Origin: Branchiostoma belcheri
Taxonomy: Eukaryota > Chordata > Leptocardii > Amphioxiformes > Branchiostomatidae
Assembly: GCF_001625305.1 (NCBI RefSeq)
Contig: NW_017802379.1
Span: 6,403,561-6,467,560 of the forward strand
Reading direction: 5' to 3'
DNA: 64,000 nucleotides
The position numbers were made by a program, and so were the translations under genes. The first letter of the stretch is position 1. Each line of letters opens with the position of its first letter. The notes below the pieces were generated by a model. It ran no database searches, was not told where the DNA came from, and saw only the letters and a program-made list of their open reading frames with translations. Below are positions 10,646 to 22,010 of this stretch, piece by piece.

Positions 10646-12748
10646 AAGTAGAGCAGGAAAAAAACTCTTACAACTTTTTATGGTCCTTGTAACTGATAGA
10701 TACTACAGTCCGTTAAAGCAGCATGCAGTTCCTGCAGCAGTTGGCAGGTAGCGTTGTTGTAGTTGTTAGCAGTTTTATAAGACCAGGGATTTTCTTACTA
10801 TAGGATCTTATGGTTGACCAGAACATATCTGTTTCAAAAAGTAAGACATAAAAAAGGGTTTGTAGGGTTTTCATGGGCAGAGACAGGATTTCTCAGACGA
10901 AGAAAAATGTACAAAAATAATATTTATTGCAAAATATGGCAAACCAGCTCACCAGCAAAAGTTATGCTTTCAACAATACATACAAGAGCCCCCCTCCCCC
11001 AATCCAAGGCCTCCTTGGATACAGAACTAAAAGTAAATGGTCAATGCATTCAGTCTTTTCCAAAACTGTACAGCAAAACTATTTTGTCATTTGCTCAGTC
11101 TCACAAAGTCACTTCTTGAAAATCAGTATTGCAATTATTAATATTTCCTATCTCCAGGCATGTTAGAGATTTGGGAGTATATTTTAGATTTTTGTAAAGA
11201 AGAAAAAATGTGTTTCTCATTTTGGATCAGTACAACTGAACTAACCAGGTGTTTCCGCCAGTATTTGTGAATGGCCATTTTACATACTGTTTATATAACT
11301 GACAAGCAACACCAATTGAATTACATGGCTCTTTGTACACTCTACTTTTTGCTCCAAATTCCCAATACAGCTTACAAGTGAATACATGTACATAGCAGCC
11401 AAATATAGTCTTATTTCTGACAGAAGGAAAGCATTTTGTGCTCTTTTCTTACATGTTTTCTTTTTAAGGGATTTTGAAATTTTTTTTTAGGACTTATTTG
11501 TTAATACTGAGCTAGTACATGTACTTTGTACAATTTTCCTTTTACTGAGTTTATGACATTTTCCTCTTTCCTGATTGATTGGTTTTCTGTCAGAAAAATC
11601 CTTGACCATGTAATCCAATTGGTACAGCTGTAACAACATTTCCGAGGCACATTTCACGGCACTATTTTTGTACTCATCACGAAATTACATATTCTTCCAA
11701 AGAAACAAGAGTTTATCAAATGTAACGGTGGCTATTTATTGCAGACTATTTTAAGTTTGAAGGAGTTTCAGTCATAAATTTGACTTTTGTGTTAAAACAT
11801 GACTGTATTGCTAGAAAGCATTTATCATTTTACTTTGACGAATTTTATCACATACAAGCTTGTGTACTTTGTAAACCATTGATGCCATATGGTAATGGCT
11901 TGAAGCATAGTGGCCAGTTCATGTACTAAAGTATATTTATTACTATATGTAAAAAGGTCCAACTGGCTGTGATGGTATATTCAGGGGTTTTGAATACCTC
12001 CACGGATATGGAGGAAATGTTCACAATTCAGTGAAACGTGGGAATTTTAAAGTGAATCCTACAAAAATTAGCTCTAGATCTCCCATATATAGGAGTTGGG
12101 CAATGCCAAGATAGCTTGTCGTTCATTGATAAAAGAACGAATAGCCAAAATCACTACAACATGAGGACTGTTGCTAGTGCCCCATGATGATGTAGTTTGT
12201 AAATCTTGGTCCGTAGTAGAGGCCAAAGTTCACCTGGGATCAAAGGTGAAGGTCATAGGTCACCTATGTGGAGGTCAGAGGTGACCACCAAGGTGAAAGG
12301 TGACTGGGGATCAGAGGTCAAAGCATTTTAGTCTTGAGGCAAAATGAGCTTTTGTGAACCAGACAATCCAGCGAATGTTTCAAATTGTAATTTTTATCGT
12401 CCTCTTATTCTAAGTTATTGTAGCGTTTTTTGCTGTATGTATGTACATAACCACTATTTTTGTAAATAGCTTTGAAAGACTGCTGAAATGTGTCAACACG
12501 TACTTAAATGTTCGGAAGCGTTGTTGCATTAGTGTGCAAGAGTACTAACGTGGTAGCAGGCGACGCCCAGTTCGGAAAGACGATGTGGTGCCACTTTGTA
12601 TGTTAGACGCCAAATGTAATTCATGAATGGATGTGGATATGTACAGTTAAAGTCACTTTGGAAAAGAATTTGAGCAACAACTTGAGCTGTCAGTGGTTGT
12701 CTCTTCTTGTGACAGGAACAGATGTGAGGATGTTGTAGTTGCTGACAT
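10646..12748 (+). other. 3' untranslated/flanking region of ZDHHC5/8-like gene
   Basis: No coding sequence is recognised after the stop codon at 10643-10645. The stretch is AT-rich with several ACATGTAC palindromes. It contains the cluster of AGGTCA/AGGTGA half-sites listed separately. How much of it is transcribed cannot be decided from sequence alone, because no single polyadenylation signal stands out. Confidence 0.5.
12244..12320 (+). promoter_or_regulatory. cluster of nuclear-receptor half-sites including DR1 pairs
   Basis: Eight plus-strand AGGTCA or AGGTGA hexamers start at 12244, 12250, 12257, 12272, 12279, 12291, 12298 and 12315. Three adjacent pairs (12250/12257, 12272/12279, 12291/12298) are direct repeats with one spacer base, the DR1 arrangement bound by RXR heterodimers, HNF4 and COUP-TF-type receptors. 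Function is inferred; a decayed short tandem repeat is the alternative. Confidence 0.5.
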
Positions 12749-13104
12749 CAGGATTCTCACCAGGCTGTTTCAGTGTAAGGACCCCCTATACTGTGATTTG
12801 GGACCCCCTATGCTGTGATTTAGCCCCCTGCACTGTCCTTTGATCAGCGTAGGGATTCATAAATCTTTGAAAAAATTAAGATTTGACTTCAGAATTAAGC
12901 TATAACAGAGGGAAAACAGGAGTACAAAAATTGTCCCTCAAAAGGCAGAAAATTATGTCTCAGAGAGTTTTAGAATTTTTCGGGGAGAATACCAGACCCC
13001 TACTGTGGTCTTGTCTTTGGGATTGGATGCACAGCTTGTGCCGCAGAAAGTTGCCATTCTGTACCTGACCCCTACACTGTGAAAAAATGCTGGTGAGAAC
13101 CCTG
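12749..13104. mobile_element. hAT-like MITE with CAGG(A/G)TTCTCACCAG ends
   Basis: The left end CAGGATTCTCACCAG and right end CTGGTGAGAACCCTG are inverted repeats of the hAT type. Flanking octamers GCTGACAT and CTTGACAT agree at six of eight positions, consistent with an old 8-bp target duplication. A second copy at 45582-45870 shares ends and interior. Reading frames inside are short and belong to no known protein. Confidence 0.8.
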
Positions 13105-13981
13105 CTTGACATGCAATCCCTTGAGTGAAGGAAAACAAATGACCAACCAACCTTCCACAAGAAAAAAAACTATTCTAGAAGAAAGGAGGAGGAAGGAAAA
13201 GCCCATCAGCACCCCACAGTAAGGCCAAATCAATCTTCACTTCAAGATTTCATTGAATATTCGCCTCGTAATATGTTGGGTCAATGACTGGGCTCTCTGT
13301 TGTTGACCCGTGGAGATTCTCTATATCCAGTGTTCAAATGCGTGAGCACTTGTTGGGAAAATACCGCCCCATGGGCAATCTTAATGTCAAAACATAACTG
13401 CCGACTGACCATGCATACAAATACTGAAATGAAGACGGTTTATGAATACAGTCGAGGCCTCGCCATAGAAAATACATCATATTTGATGGCTACTGGAATG
13501 GTAGACTCAATGTGTATTCATTGATTTTGCCATACATTATATGCGCGTGGGAAAAAAATGTCCTTTTAGAACAGCTACTGCTGCTGTTTTGTCTCAAAGT
13601 GCCCAGAATGGGGAAATAAAGAGAAATCTTTAAGCAGATGCACGGTTTGTTTTTGTACGTACTTTGCAGCATTGTGTTTTCAAAGTCATGAATTTTCTGC
13701 CTAGGATAAAAGGTCTTCACGTTTTGTTTGGAGAAAAACACAGGTATCATTTAAAGATGAATGCCAAAATCGGGCATCTCAGTTCACCCATGACGGTGAT
13801 ACCATGGCACGACAGCTGACAGATTTCCATTTTGTAGGCCAACGTCCTCCTCAATCAATTACTTCTGAATCTGTGAAGGTTACTCCTTTGCCCTCTGGTA
13901 GTCGGCCATCTCATCACGGCACATCACAAGCGTCAACTTCGGTTACGACCGCCCGCGGAGATCTGACCACCGTAGAGTTAA

Positions 13982-14519
13982 AGGCATCCCATGCAAGTTC
14001 AGGGCGGCAAAACTTGGAGTATCCTGAGTAAGGCATACGGTACCACATGAGCACATTTGAAACAGTATTTCATACTTCAGGCATTTAAAACTGCAGAAAC
14101 AAGTTGTTCCTTTGTGTTTGTATGATTGATTATTTGTACCCTCTGTTTATATTATTTATTGTCATTTGCCACGATTGATCATTTGATTAATCTGTTTTAT
14201 TTTGTTTAATCTTATTGTATTCCATGTTGTCCAATGTGTATGTTCTGTTGGGCTACCTTGGAAATCAGTCTTTCAGAGACTGAAGGTACCACCCAACTGT
14301 TTTAAGAGCAATAAATAAATAAAGCTTCAAGGTGGCACCCTAAAAATCAATCCAGGTCCTTCCAGCAACCGTTTTTCGTCAGGATTTTGGGCACTTTTGC
14401 TCCATGAATGTTGATATACATTGGGACAGTGTTGTTTCAACTTAGTATGTAGATAAGTGACTAGAATTTTGGCTTTGAAAAATCTGGTTTCCAATGCCTA
14501 AAAACTGCATCGGATGCCT
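13982..14519. mobile_element. TTAA-flanked (piggyBac-type) MITE
   Basis: TTAA followed by AGGCATCCCATGCAAGTTCA opens the element, and GGATGCCT followed by TTAA closes it. These ends are inverted repeats shared with the better-preserved copy at 19129-19479. Because it is longer than that copy, it may contain other inserted sequence. The open frame at 13804-14031 runs into this repeat and is not regarded as a gene. Confidence 0.65.
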
Positions 14520-14785
14520 TTAACGTCGTCAGTTTCTCAACTTTCCGTATATCTGCTTGGAGACCAGAATAGCTCGTACTCAGCAGCCATTTCGTTGTCA
14601 CAGCATGCCCATTTTCAACGAGCCTGCCTCCAACAGAGAAGGTAATAATTGAGCTATTTTGACTGGGTTGTTTGAGCCGTAGACTCCACAGGAGTCGTGC
14701 TGGGGTAGATGATATGTCTAGTAGGTATATATTGGAGCTCTCATTAGGGGCTGAAGCGATCGATGTAAATTTATGGGGAAGGGCA

Positions 14786-15192
14786 TCTCCATATAATCAA
14801 ATCAACATGGCCTTAGAAGGGATTTCCAAAGTCAATTTTCTGGTCATTCTTTCAATGTATAGTAAGTTGAATCAATCCTACCCATAGCATACTGATATCT
14901 GTTATGCAAGAATGGATTGTTGCTGACGGAAAAAGGCAGTAAATTTACGTCGATATCAGCCAGATTTCTAGCCTCTACCAGGCACCGCGAATCGCTGGAA
15001 AAATAGTAGAAATTGGCCGAAATAAAGAGATAGTATACCAGAGAAGATCCAGGGCCATAGAAGCTCCAATTTGCGATTATTTCGGCCAATTTGTACTATT
15101 TTTCCAGCGATCCGCGGTGCCTGGTAGAGGCTACCAGATTTTTTTTTGGGGGGGGGGATTCCCGCCCTGAAATTGCATTGGATATCTTTAAA
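14786..15192. mobile_element. nested transposon debris
   Basis: 14786-14817 is the right end of the MITE family whose full copy is at 16994-17386. Directly after it, sequence resembling the interior of the TTAA family (TTTTCTGGTCATTCTTT) begins, and the family's right end (GCCCTGAAATTGCATTGGAT) appears near 15159-15192. Between them lies the foldback at 14970-15132. This looks like successive insertions into one another. Confidence 0.6.
14970..15132. mobile_element. foldback element with ~55-bp arms
   Basis: The left arm starts AGCCTCTACCAGGCACCGCG, and the right arm ends with its reverse complement GGTGCCTGGTAGAGGCT. The arms pair for about 54 bases with few mismatches around a loop of about 50 bases. 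The internal motif AAATAGTAGAAATTGG recurs in the neighbouring foldback at 15854-16094, suggesting related families. Confidence 0.85.
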
Positions 15193-15853
15193 ACGGATAG
15201 GATTTCATTCTTCGTGCTTTATGATAAAGCACAACAAGGGCCTGAAATAGGAGGTTTTTAGTTTTAGTTTTAGCCCTACTGAAGCATTTCTAGAACGCAA
15301 GGACTTGCCTCGTCTGTCTTTTGTTCCAGGATTTGGATGAATATGTCAAATACCTTCTCGATAGTTGGAACGTTTTCTTTGAATTGAATAACCACTAAAT
15401 CAGCACCATGGACAGCCACGTGAATTCTCCAGGCGGCCTATTATGCATTTATATACCTCAAGGGGCAGCAATCATAGGTTTTAATGACGCATGCCAGGTC
15501 TACGTGAGTTTTGGGGCATGTGATACGAGTGCCGGACATAAACCACTCAAAAGCAAAAACCAAGGAAGCATTCTTCGTGTCCACATTTACGTCTAATTGC
15601 AGTCGTACAAATGTCAAGAGAAAGAGGGATGGGACTCGATGAGACAGAGCGATGCAGGGAGTTAGAATAGAGAAGTAGAAAAACAGAACACTTAAAACAC
15701 ATCTCATCGCCAAAGAACGATACAAGCGCGTTGTTTTTCACTGCCTTGATGCCTTCTAACGACCAAGTATTTTCCTACTTCCGTACCATTGTGATTAAAT
15801 ACATTATCATGCATCGTCTTAGTCTCCACCATGAAATAAAGATTCATCATTTA

Positions 15854-16094
15854 TAGTCTCTTCACCTGGCCTGTGTTCAGACAATACGCAGTCTCAACTA
15901 GACTCCTTTGCAGGCTTGATAAATAGTAGAAATCGGTCTAAAAATTTGCCTGCAGTGCAAACTGAACCCTCTATGGCCGGCTAACTCCCTTGGCCAGTTA
16001 CATTCTTCTTATTTCTACTACTAGTGTTTATTCAGCCCGCAAAGAAGTCTGGTGGAGACTACATCATCTAAACACAGACCAGGTAAAGAGACTA
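15854..16094. mobile_element. foldback MITE with TAGTCTCTTCACCTGG ends
   Basis: Ends TAGTCTCTTCACCTGGCCTG (left) and CCAGGTAAAGAGACTA (right) are inverted. Pairing continues inward through the GTCT(C/A)-rich and AAATAGTAGAAAT segments, giving long imperfect arms. It ends two bases before the next element, which starts at 16096. Confidence 0.85.
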
Positions 16095-16095
16095 C

Positions 16096-16432
16096 GGCCC
16101 CGTTCCCACTAGGGTAAAATCGAAGCCAGCTCGAAGCTACCCTGGATGCCAAACTAGTATCGGGCCGTTAGCCGTTTTCTTTCGGCAGCCGAGAGCCCTT
16201 CGCCCGCCTGCCTAAATTACCGCTACGGGGAGTTGAGCCCGAGGGGAGTTGGCTGGCCAGCCAAACTCCCCCGGGCTAGATTCCCCCGTCTCGGTAATTT
16301 ACACCAGCGGGCGAAGGGCTTTTGCGGCCCGGACAGCGAGTTTGGATTCCAGCTGCAGGGTAGCTCGAAGCCGGATCAAAGCGAATCAATTCGGCTCGAT
16401 CCTTGCAATTTTATCCTAGTGGGAATGGGGCC
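16096..16432. mobile_element. long palindromic MITE (~168-bp arms)
   Basis: The left end GGCCCCGTTCCCACTAGGGT and right end CCTAGTGGGAATGGGGCC are inverted repeats. Complementarity continues almost to the centre near 16262 (TTGGCTGGCCAGCCAA), so nearly the whole 337-base element can fold on itself. GC content is high relative to its surroundings. A diverged relative lies at 29873-30175. Confidence 0.9.
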
Positions 16433-16993
16433 TATAAAAGCAATTAGCGTGCATTACAGATGACTGGCTGTTCAACTGTTGACAAATGCGGAAATAACAT
16501 CTTGATGGGATAACTCAGTTGAATCAGTGAGTTCCCGATTTTCTACCCCGCTTACGAATGTACCATGGCGAATGATTCGTCCGTTTGAAGTCACCTCTTT
16601 CCCCGGGTCTCTACTAGCTGCCATAGTTCATTATTGTCGATCTATACACTCTAGTTCTCGATCAAACAATAGACGAAGCACGTTGCCACTTGAAGTAGAT
16701 GATTAGAACTTCTCAAGTCGTTTTCCAAACAGCTTGGCAGCTTCGTTATCCCTTTTAGCCTAATTTCAAACTGTAACCGTCCCTGAGACAAATTGACAGT
16801 TGGCGGCATTAGGCCTGGGCTTATAGAAGTTGCTGCGCCTTTGTGATAGATCGTTGCGCCGTTAAATTGTACTTAGCCTACTGAACCGACTGTATCTCTG
16901 CAAGTTGGAGTAATTCCAAAATTTGCAGCGGCTTTAGAAAGGTTTTAGCGAGTGTAAAAGCGGTCATTTGGCGGCAAGTTAACACAAATTAAT

Positions 16994-17386
16994 TAGGCCA
17001 TGTTGATTTGATTATATGGATGGCATCCGCGCGCGCATAAATTTTCGGCAGTTTCCAAAAAAGTTTTCAACCATATTGTAAATGGTACAAAACAGTTGCA
17101 AAATGAGCAAATATATACCGTAAGTTGCACAAAAAAATATTGGAACACGATACCAATGTCGTAGAAAGCCAAATCAAACGAAAAAGACGAAATGTAAAGA
17201 AATGAATTTGAACAGTAGATTATTTGCCATACCATACTCTGTGTCATTTGTCCAACCTTTATGACCACGTAGATTTCATAATGAAAGCAAACTTTTTTTG
17301 CCAAACATTTTTTTTATTCGCACGCTCGCATCAGTTTTGGGGTTCCCAGAGGATGTCATCCATATAATCAAATCAGCATGGCCTTA
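16994..17386. mobile_element. MITE with ~35-bp TIRs (TA-bounded)
   Basis: The left end TTAGGCCATGTTGATTTGAT and the reverse complement of the right end, TAAGGCCATGCTGATTTGAT, match over about 35 bases including TATATGGATG. A TA target is possible at both ends. The interior has no recognisable transposase. A lone right end is at 14786-14817. Confidence 0.85.
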
Positions 17387-19124
17387 TATGTACGTACTTG
17401 TCTATATAAAGGTGGATGAAATTGTGTATGTACGCGCATCCGGATCGCCAGAGGCAATGTCCCTTTGATATATGACATCATCTGGACTCAAGATTAAATC
17501 AGATCTTTACCTTATAAAGACCGCATATGCAAAAGAGGAAATGGCCTAAAGCTATAGCTATATTTCCGCTGACGCTGTTTCGGTTATTTTTGAACATTTA
17601 GTTTTATCTGCGTGAGTTATATATAAGCTCGTTGTTTAAAATGGCTGGATGTTCGTACGCCATGGTAATATAAACCAGAAACACTTCGTATCCTTTGAAG
17701 TAACGTTTTTGCACGGACAATGCACTTACGACGGGAAGATATAGAAGACAGATCCATAATTAGCCTTTTTCTGTGAAAAGCGTACTTTGAAAGTACGTTT
17801 GGCGTTAAGATCTGAACGTCTGAGACGATCCCCTACCTTCACAGTGAGAGATTTCGTGCTAAAAACCTCCCTCAACTGGGAGTGTGTTTCTCAAGAGCCC
17901 AGCATAATGCCGAATATTCTCTCTCCTTTCTCTAACACGACAGGAAGTCTAGCGAAGGAAAGTCATCGATTTACCAGTAAAAAGTCCATTTACAGACGAT
18001 CGAATTTGAACCTCTCTAGTGGTACTTAAAATCGCGTCTGTAGGGGATTCTGATAGGTCGTTGAAATGAACCAGACATCGGTGAATTTTTTGGGGGTTTG
18101 AAAATCTTAAGCTTTGGGTACAAATTTGGCAGACTGTGAATATTGACCTAATACATTGTAAAGGAGAATTCTGGTATATGTAGTACCAAATATTTCTTCT
18201 TTACATGGAAATAGGCAAATACATGAAAGAACGTTTAGATGATAAAAATATAATAATAACGGTAGTTGAGTCCCGTGTAGCTCTACTTTATTTGTATTAA
18301 CTTATGAGTGAGTGTTCATATATAGCTGTACAAGGTCTTGTAAAAAAAACTTTTAAAGAAAAAACAATACAGTAGTCAGCACATAACATGCAGTGCTGCA
18401 TTATTGCATGTTTCTACTAAATTTCATAATCATTGCTTCAACTGTCATGGCACGGAAGACAAAAATATACATTTTTTGGTAAAAATATCAAAATACGCCA
18501 GAAAATCGCTCCTTGGCAGAAATTAAAATGCCTCCATATCCAGATTTGCTTTAACTACATTTAAAAGCATGTGTGCGACATTTGGTGCTTTTAGACAAAA
18601 GTGCACAATGTTTCAGCTATGCGGCTAGATCTGGACTATGGCGGAATTCCATGTTTATCATATTGCCCATTCACTGTTTTGTAATTTGCTGTTTTCTTAT
18701 TATTTACCATATATATTGTATGTACTCTTCTTTGTCAGCGGTGGGGCTAAAATTACCAGCCTGCTAGAGTTGCCCACCAGTATGTCATGTACGTTTCTAT
18801 GTTGCTCAATAAAAAAAAGTCTATGTACTTTTCCCGTGTTCATTTAGTATTCTGGCCTGCACCTCTGGTCTGTCATCAGACCATCAGACGAAGGTCAGAC
18901 AGATTGTTCAGAGGCTAACCCTCCCTTTGGCCCACCTCCTAAGTACGACGTGCATGGACGTCAGAATAACAAGACCTATTCCATCATGAACGGACATTGA
19001 CCGTTTGTTATACTCCAACTTGGCGAAGGTCATGTTTTCTCCACTCAACTGACATATAGAAGGGCTTCGAATTCATAATCAGAACCAAAACTAAAATAAT
19101 CCAGAGAAACCAATTATCATTCAC
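17387..19124. other. intergenic, nothing recognised
   Basis: Both strands contain only short frames with no family resemblance, and no repeat structure stood out. It is AT-rich and lies between two transposon copies. Confidence 0.5.
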
Positions 19125-19128
19125 TTAA

Positions 19129-19479
19129 AGGCATCCAATGCAATTTCAGGGCAGCAAAACTGGATTGATTTTCTGGTCATTCTTTTAATGTGGTAAGATG
19201 AAACTATCCTATCCTATAGCATACTGATTGCAAATTGCGATGTCAATTACGGAAAATTGTTTTGTATCGTATAGGCTGGTTCTAGCTATTTATGGGTGGT
19301 ACCCCCAAAATAAAGAGACACCCCGCGTAGCTTGTTTTGTTGGCTATTTCAAAGGCTTCAAGTATGAAATGATGACGAAAACGTGCTACGAAATGGCAGT
19401 AAATGTAAACATCAGACAGATTTCCTCATCCAGAATATTTTTTTCTGGTTTTGCCGCCCTGAAATTGCATTTGATGCCT
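19129..19479. mobile_element. TTAA-flanked (piggyBac-type) MITE, best copy
   Basis: TTAA at 19125-19128 precedes AGGCATCCAATGCAATTTCA, and TGAAATTGCATTTGATGCCT precedes TTAA at 19480-19483. The inverted ends match for about 35 bases including GGGC(A/G)GCAAAAC. TTAA target use is the hallmark of piggyBac transposons. There is no transposase inside, so the element is non-autonomous. Confidence 0.88.
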
Positions 19480-19583
19480 TTAACATTTTATCAAGCTGCT
19501 TCTATGGTCTGTCTTTTGACAAGTTAGCTCGAAGCGTCCGTGTAAGATTACCCAGTAACATTGCAAAAGAGGCAGCAGGTTTG

Positions 19584-19956
19584 TAGCCTGGGTGCCGTCC
19601 GATTTGTACGGCAACCCCGAGAAAAATCGTAATCCCATACCGAATTTCAGGTCAGTCGGACTAATACCAGGGCTCCAGGTCCCAATACTACATTTGCGTG
19701 AAAATGGCAAAAAAAAAAACATATAAAACAATTTTAAAAGCCTGTATCCAAACAATGAAGAAAACGTCTGGGGGTATTTGGCCGCTCTACCTTCATGCCA
19801 AATTTCATGTCATTTGGCCAAAAAATGAAGAAATTGAATCCAATTAACAATGGCAGGAGAAGAAGAAAGAAAAGGAGAAGGAGAAGAAATACGATGGAAA
19901 ACAATATGGACGATTTTTTCGGGGTTGTCGTTACAAATCGGATGGCGCCCAGGCTA
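19584..19956. mobile_element. MITE with 47-bp TIRs and 9-bp target duplication
   Basis: The left end TAGCCTGGGTGCCGTCCGAT and the reverse complement of the right end, TAGCCTGGGCGCCATCCGAT, match over about 47 bases. Flanks are GCAGGTTTG (19575-19583) and GCAGGTCTG (19957-19965), a 9-bp duplication with one difference. Nine-base target duplications are typical of Mutator-like elements. The Arg/Lys-rich frame inside (about 19850-19900) is a purine-rich tract, not a gene. Confidence 0.88.
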
Positions 19957-19965
19957 GCAGGTCTG

Positions 19966-21715
19966 AACTGTTTGGTATGCTTGTCGTCTGGCGCTGTAAT
20001 ATCTCATTTACCATCTGTAGAAATGCGTGTCAGCTTGGGGGAAACGGGCGCTTGTTTTTGCCGACGAGAACGTGTTTCTATGGAAATCAGCTCTAGAAGG
20101 CATAAAACTTTATTTCCTTGTCATTACGGTGATGTATTTAGTGCGTGCAAGGGATGATGCCAGCTATAACCTACGTTAACCTTTTTACCAATTTTGCAGA
20201 GAGTGCAAAATAAAATTCATTCTAACATCTATTAAGTTGTGTTGATATAATCTACAATCAGATTTTTCGTTGGCTGCAAAACATTTCAAATTTGCAAGAC
20301 AGTATCAAATTGGTCAGGCGGTATCAAATTGGCCAGGCGGCTTCCATTCCGCCATCCAAAGGAACAAATAGTCGTAACTCGTTTGACCAATTTGACCGTC
20401 CACTGCCCAGGAATGAGATAAACCAGTTTTGATAGACTTTTTTTTTTGCGGGGTGGGGAATGGGGTGAATCCGAGTTCTTTGATGACGAGAGGCAAAAAT
20501 TGGTACCGAATTTGGTAAATACGACATGTTCACGGTTTTACTGATCTTACACAGGCAATGTTGACTTTAGTAATCCTGATGAATTACCGTAAGGAATTCG
20601 TGTTGAAAACCGATTTGTAACAGCTTTTAGAACCCTATGGCTTGGGTGTTATCCGTACGCGTTCGAACTCGGAAGAAGAATGGTCCTCGGTAGCCGGAAT
20701 TCGATAAAACCGTCCACCCCTGACCTTGATTTGCTACGTATCATATCGACTTCTGATGGTATATACATCATCAAGTCTAGATCTTGGCACAGTGCTCACA
20801 TCTCGCACTTTCCGGGCCGCTACACCGCTGCCCTTACGGAGGCTGTAGGGAGGGAAGCTTTAATACCAGACCTATTTTACGTCAGAAGCCGGCAGTTTTC
20901 TTCTCATCTTTCGTCTGGCAGGCGTCGAGAGATGAGTTTGCCAGGAAACGTTCTGACGCCAGCCCGCCCTCTGACAGCTGTCCTGACGGTCTAGTCAACC
21001 TCGTCGTCCCCGGGATGTTTTTTGCGTGCCCGGTAGTAGTGGCTTTACGTGCGGCTGGCGACCACGACGGCTAATTGGATTTTAATAGTCAACGTGGCAC
21101 CGTTCAGCTGATGCTCCTCACTTGCTGAGCTGCTACGTCACTGGGTAACCCGGTATTTGACTCCGAAAGACTGTTTTCAACACCGTAGATTGATGGCGTA
21201 CGAGAAAATATCGAACTTAGCGGGTTAGAATTTCAGGGCTAGGGAGACTCTCAAAGGTCATTGAAAAGTATTACTATAGAAACTATATATATAAAGGTTG
21301 CTGTGTTGCTGTCATTGTGACATTGTATCTGCAGGCTGTCGGCAAAATCGAAAGGGCATGCTACGTTTCAAGCCTTTGAAGCCAAAGGAGGAAACAGCTA
21401 GAAATGCCACCGGCACTTTGAAGCAAGCAGGCATGATCTGGAAACGGCAACGTTAATAAGCCAATTCATTATCGCACGAGGAAGCAGCAGGAGAAGCGCA
21501 ACAAAGAAAGCACCTCAACGCGTCCCTTTTTTCAGGCCCCGACACGAAGTGAATGTGAATGATTGATGTCTCCCAGGTAACATTGTTAGCGGGAAGGTAC
21601 CGGATCGTTCGCCGAAACGCACGACTTTTCTCAGGCGAACTGACGGGAGCAGAGGCGAAGCTGGTTTCGTTCCTGGAAATCTCGCCTCCGATATGTTATG
21701 TCGTAAAACTGTGAC
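19966..21715. other. intergenic, repeat fragments only
   Basis: No gene is recognised. Around 20302-20345 a short segment, TATCAAATTGG(T/C)CAGGCGG, occurs twice in tandem; it is a fragment of the family seen complete at 22641-22814. The region becomes GC-richer towards 21000. Confidence 0.5.
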
Positions 21716-22010
21716 GCACGGACACGAGAGGGAAGACTGGCAGAAAACACTGCGGACTACTGAGACGATATTATCGGCACAGCGAGGTCTGCTTCTAACG
21801 GGAAGGCTTCAGAGACAGACGTCGTGTGTGTAATATAGCGCACCTGTCCACGGCTTGTTTACGGACACGTAAGGGAAGACAGATAGAAACACTGCGGACT
21901 GCTGAGACAATATTATCGGACACAGCGAGGTCTGCTTCTTCTATTGGGGAAAGCTTCAGGGACAGACGTCGTGTGGGCAATATAGCGCACCTGTCCACAT
22001 GGCTTGGTAC
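21716..22010. repeat. ~147-bp tandem duplication
   Basis: The first copy runs from about 21716 to 21861 and the second from about 21862 to 22010. Shared landmarks are AACACTGCGGACT(A/G)CTGAGAC, ACAGCGAGGTCTGCTTCT, AGACAGACGTCGTGTG and AATATAGCGCACCTGTCCAC. It lies in a GC-rich area just upstream of a possible untranslated exon of the gene that begins coding at 25182, so it may be promoter DNA. Confidence 0.85.

Noticed and set aside
13804..14031. A 75-residue plus-strand frame as a gene
   Set aside because: Its 3' half overlaps the inverted-repeat end of a TTAA-type MITE, and no splice partners were found.
14970..15132. A microRNA precursor
   Set aside because: The arms are about 55 bases and resemble neighbouring foldback transposons; the length and nested context favour a mobile element.
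19795..20157. A basic Arg/Lys-rich 120-residue frame
   Set aside because: The basic run comes from a purine-rich tract inside a MITE and crosses the element's inverted end and target duplication.
20680..21074. Two overlapping frames of about 100 residues in a GC-rich stretch
   Set aside because: The frames overlap, neither resembles a known protein, and no flanking splice sites in matching phase were evident; GC content alone explains the absence of stops.
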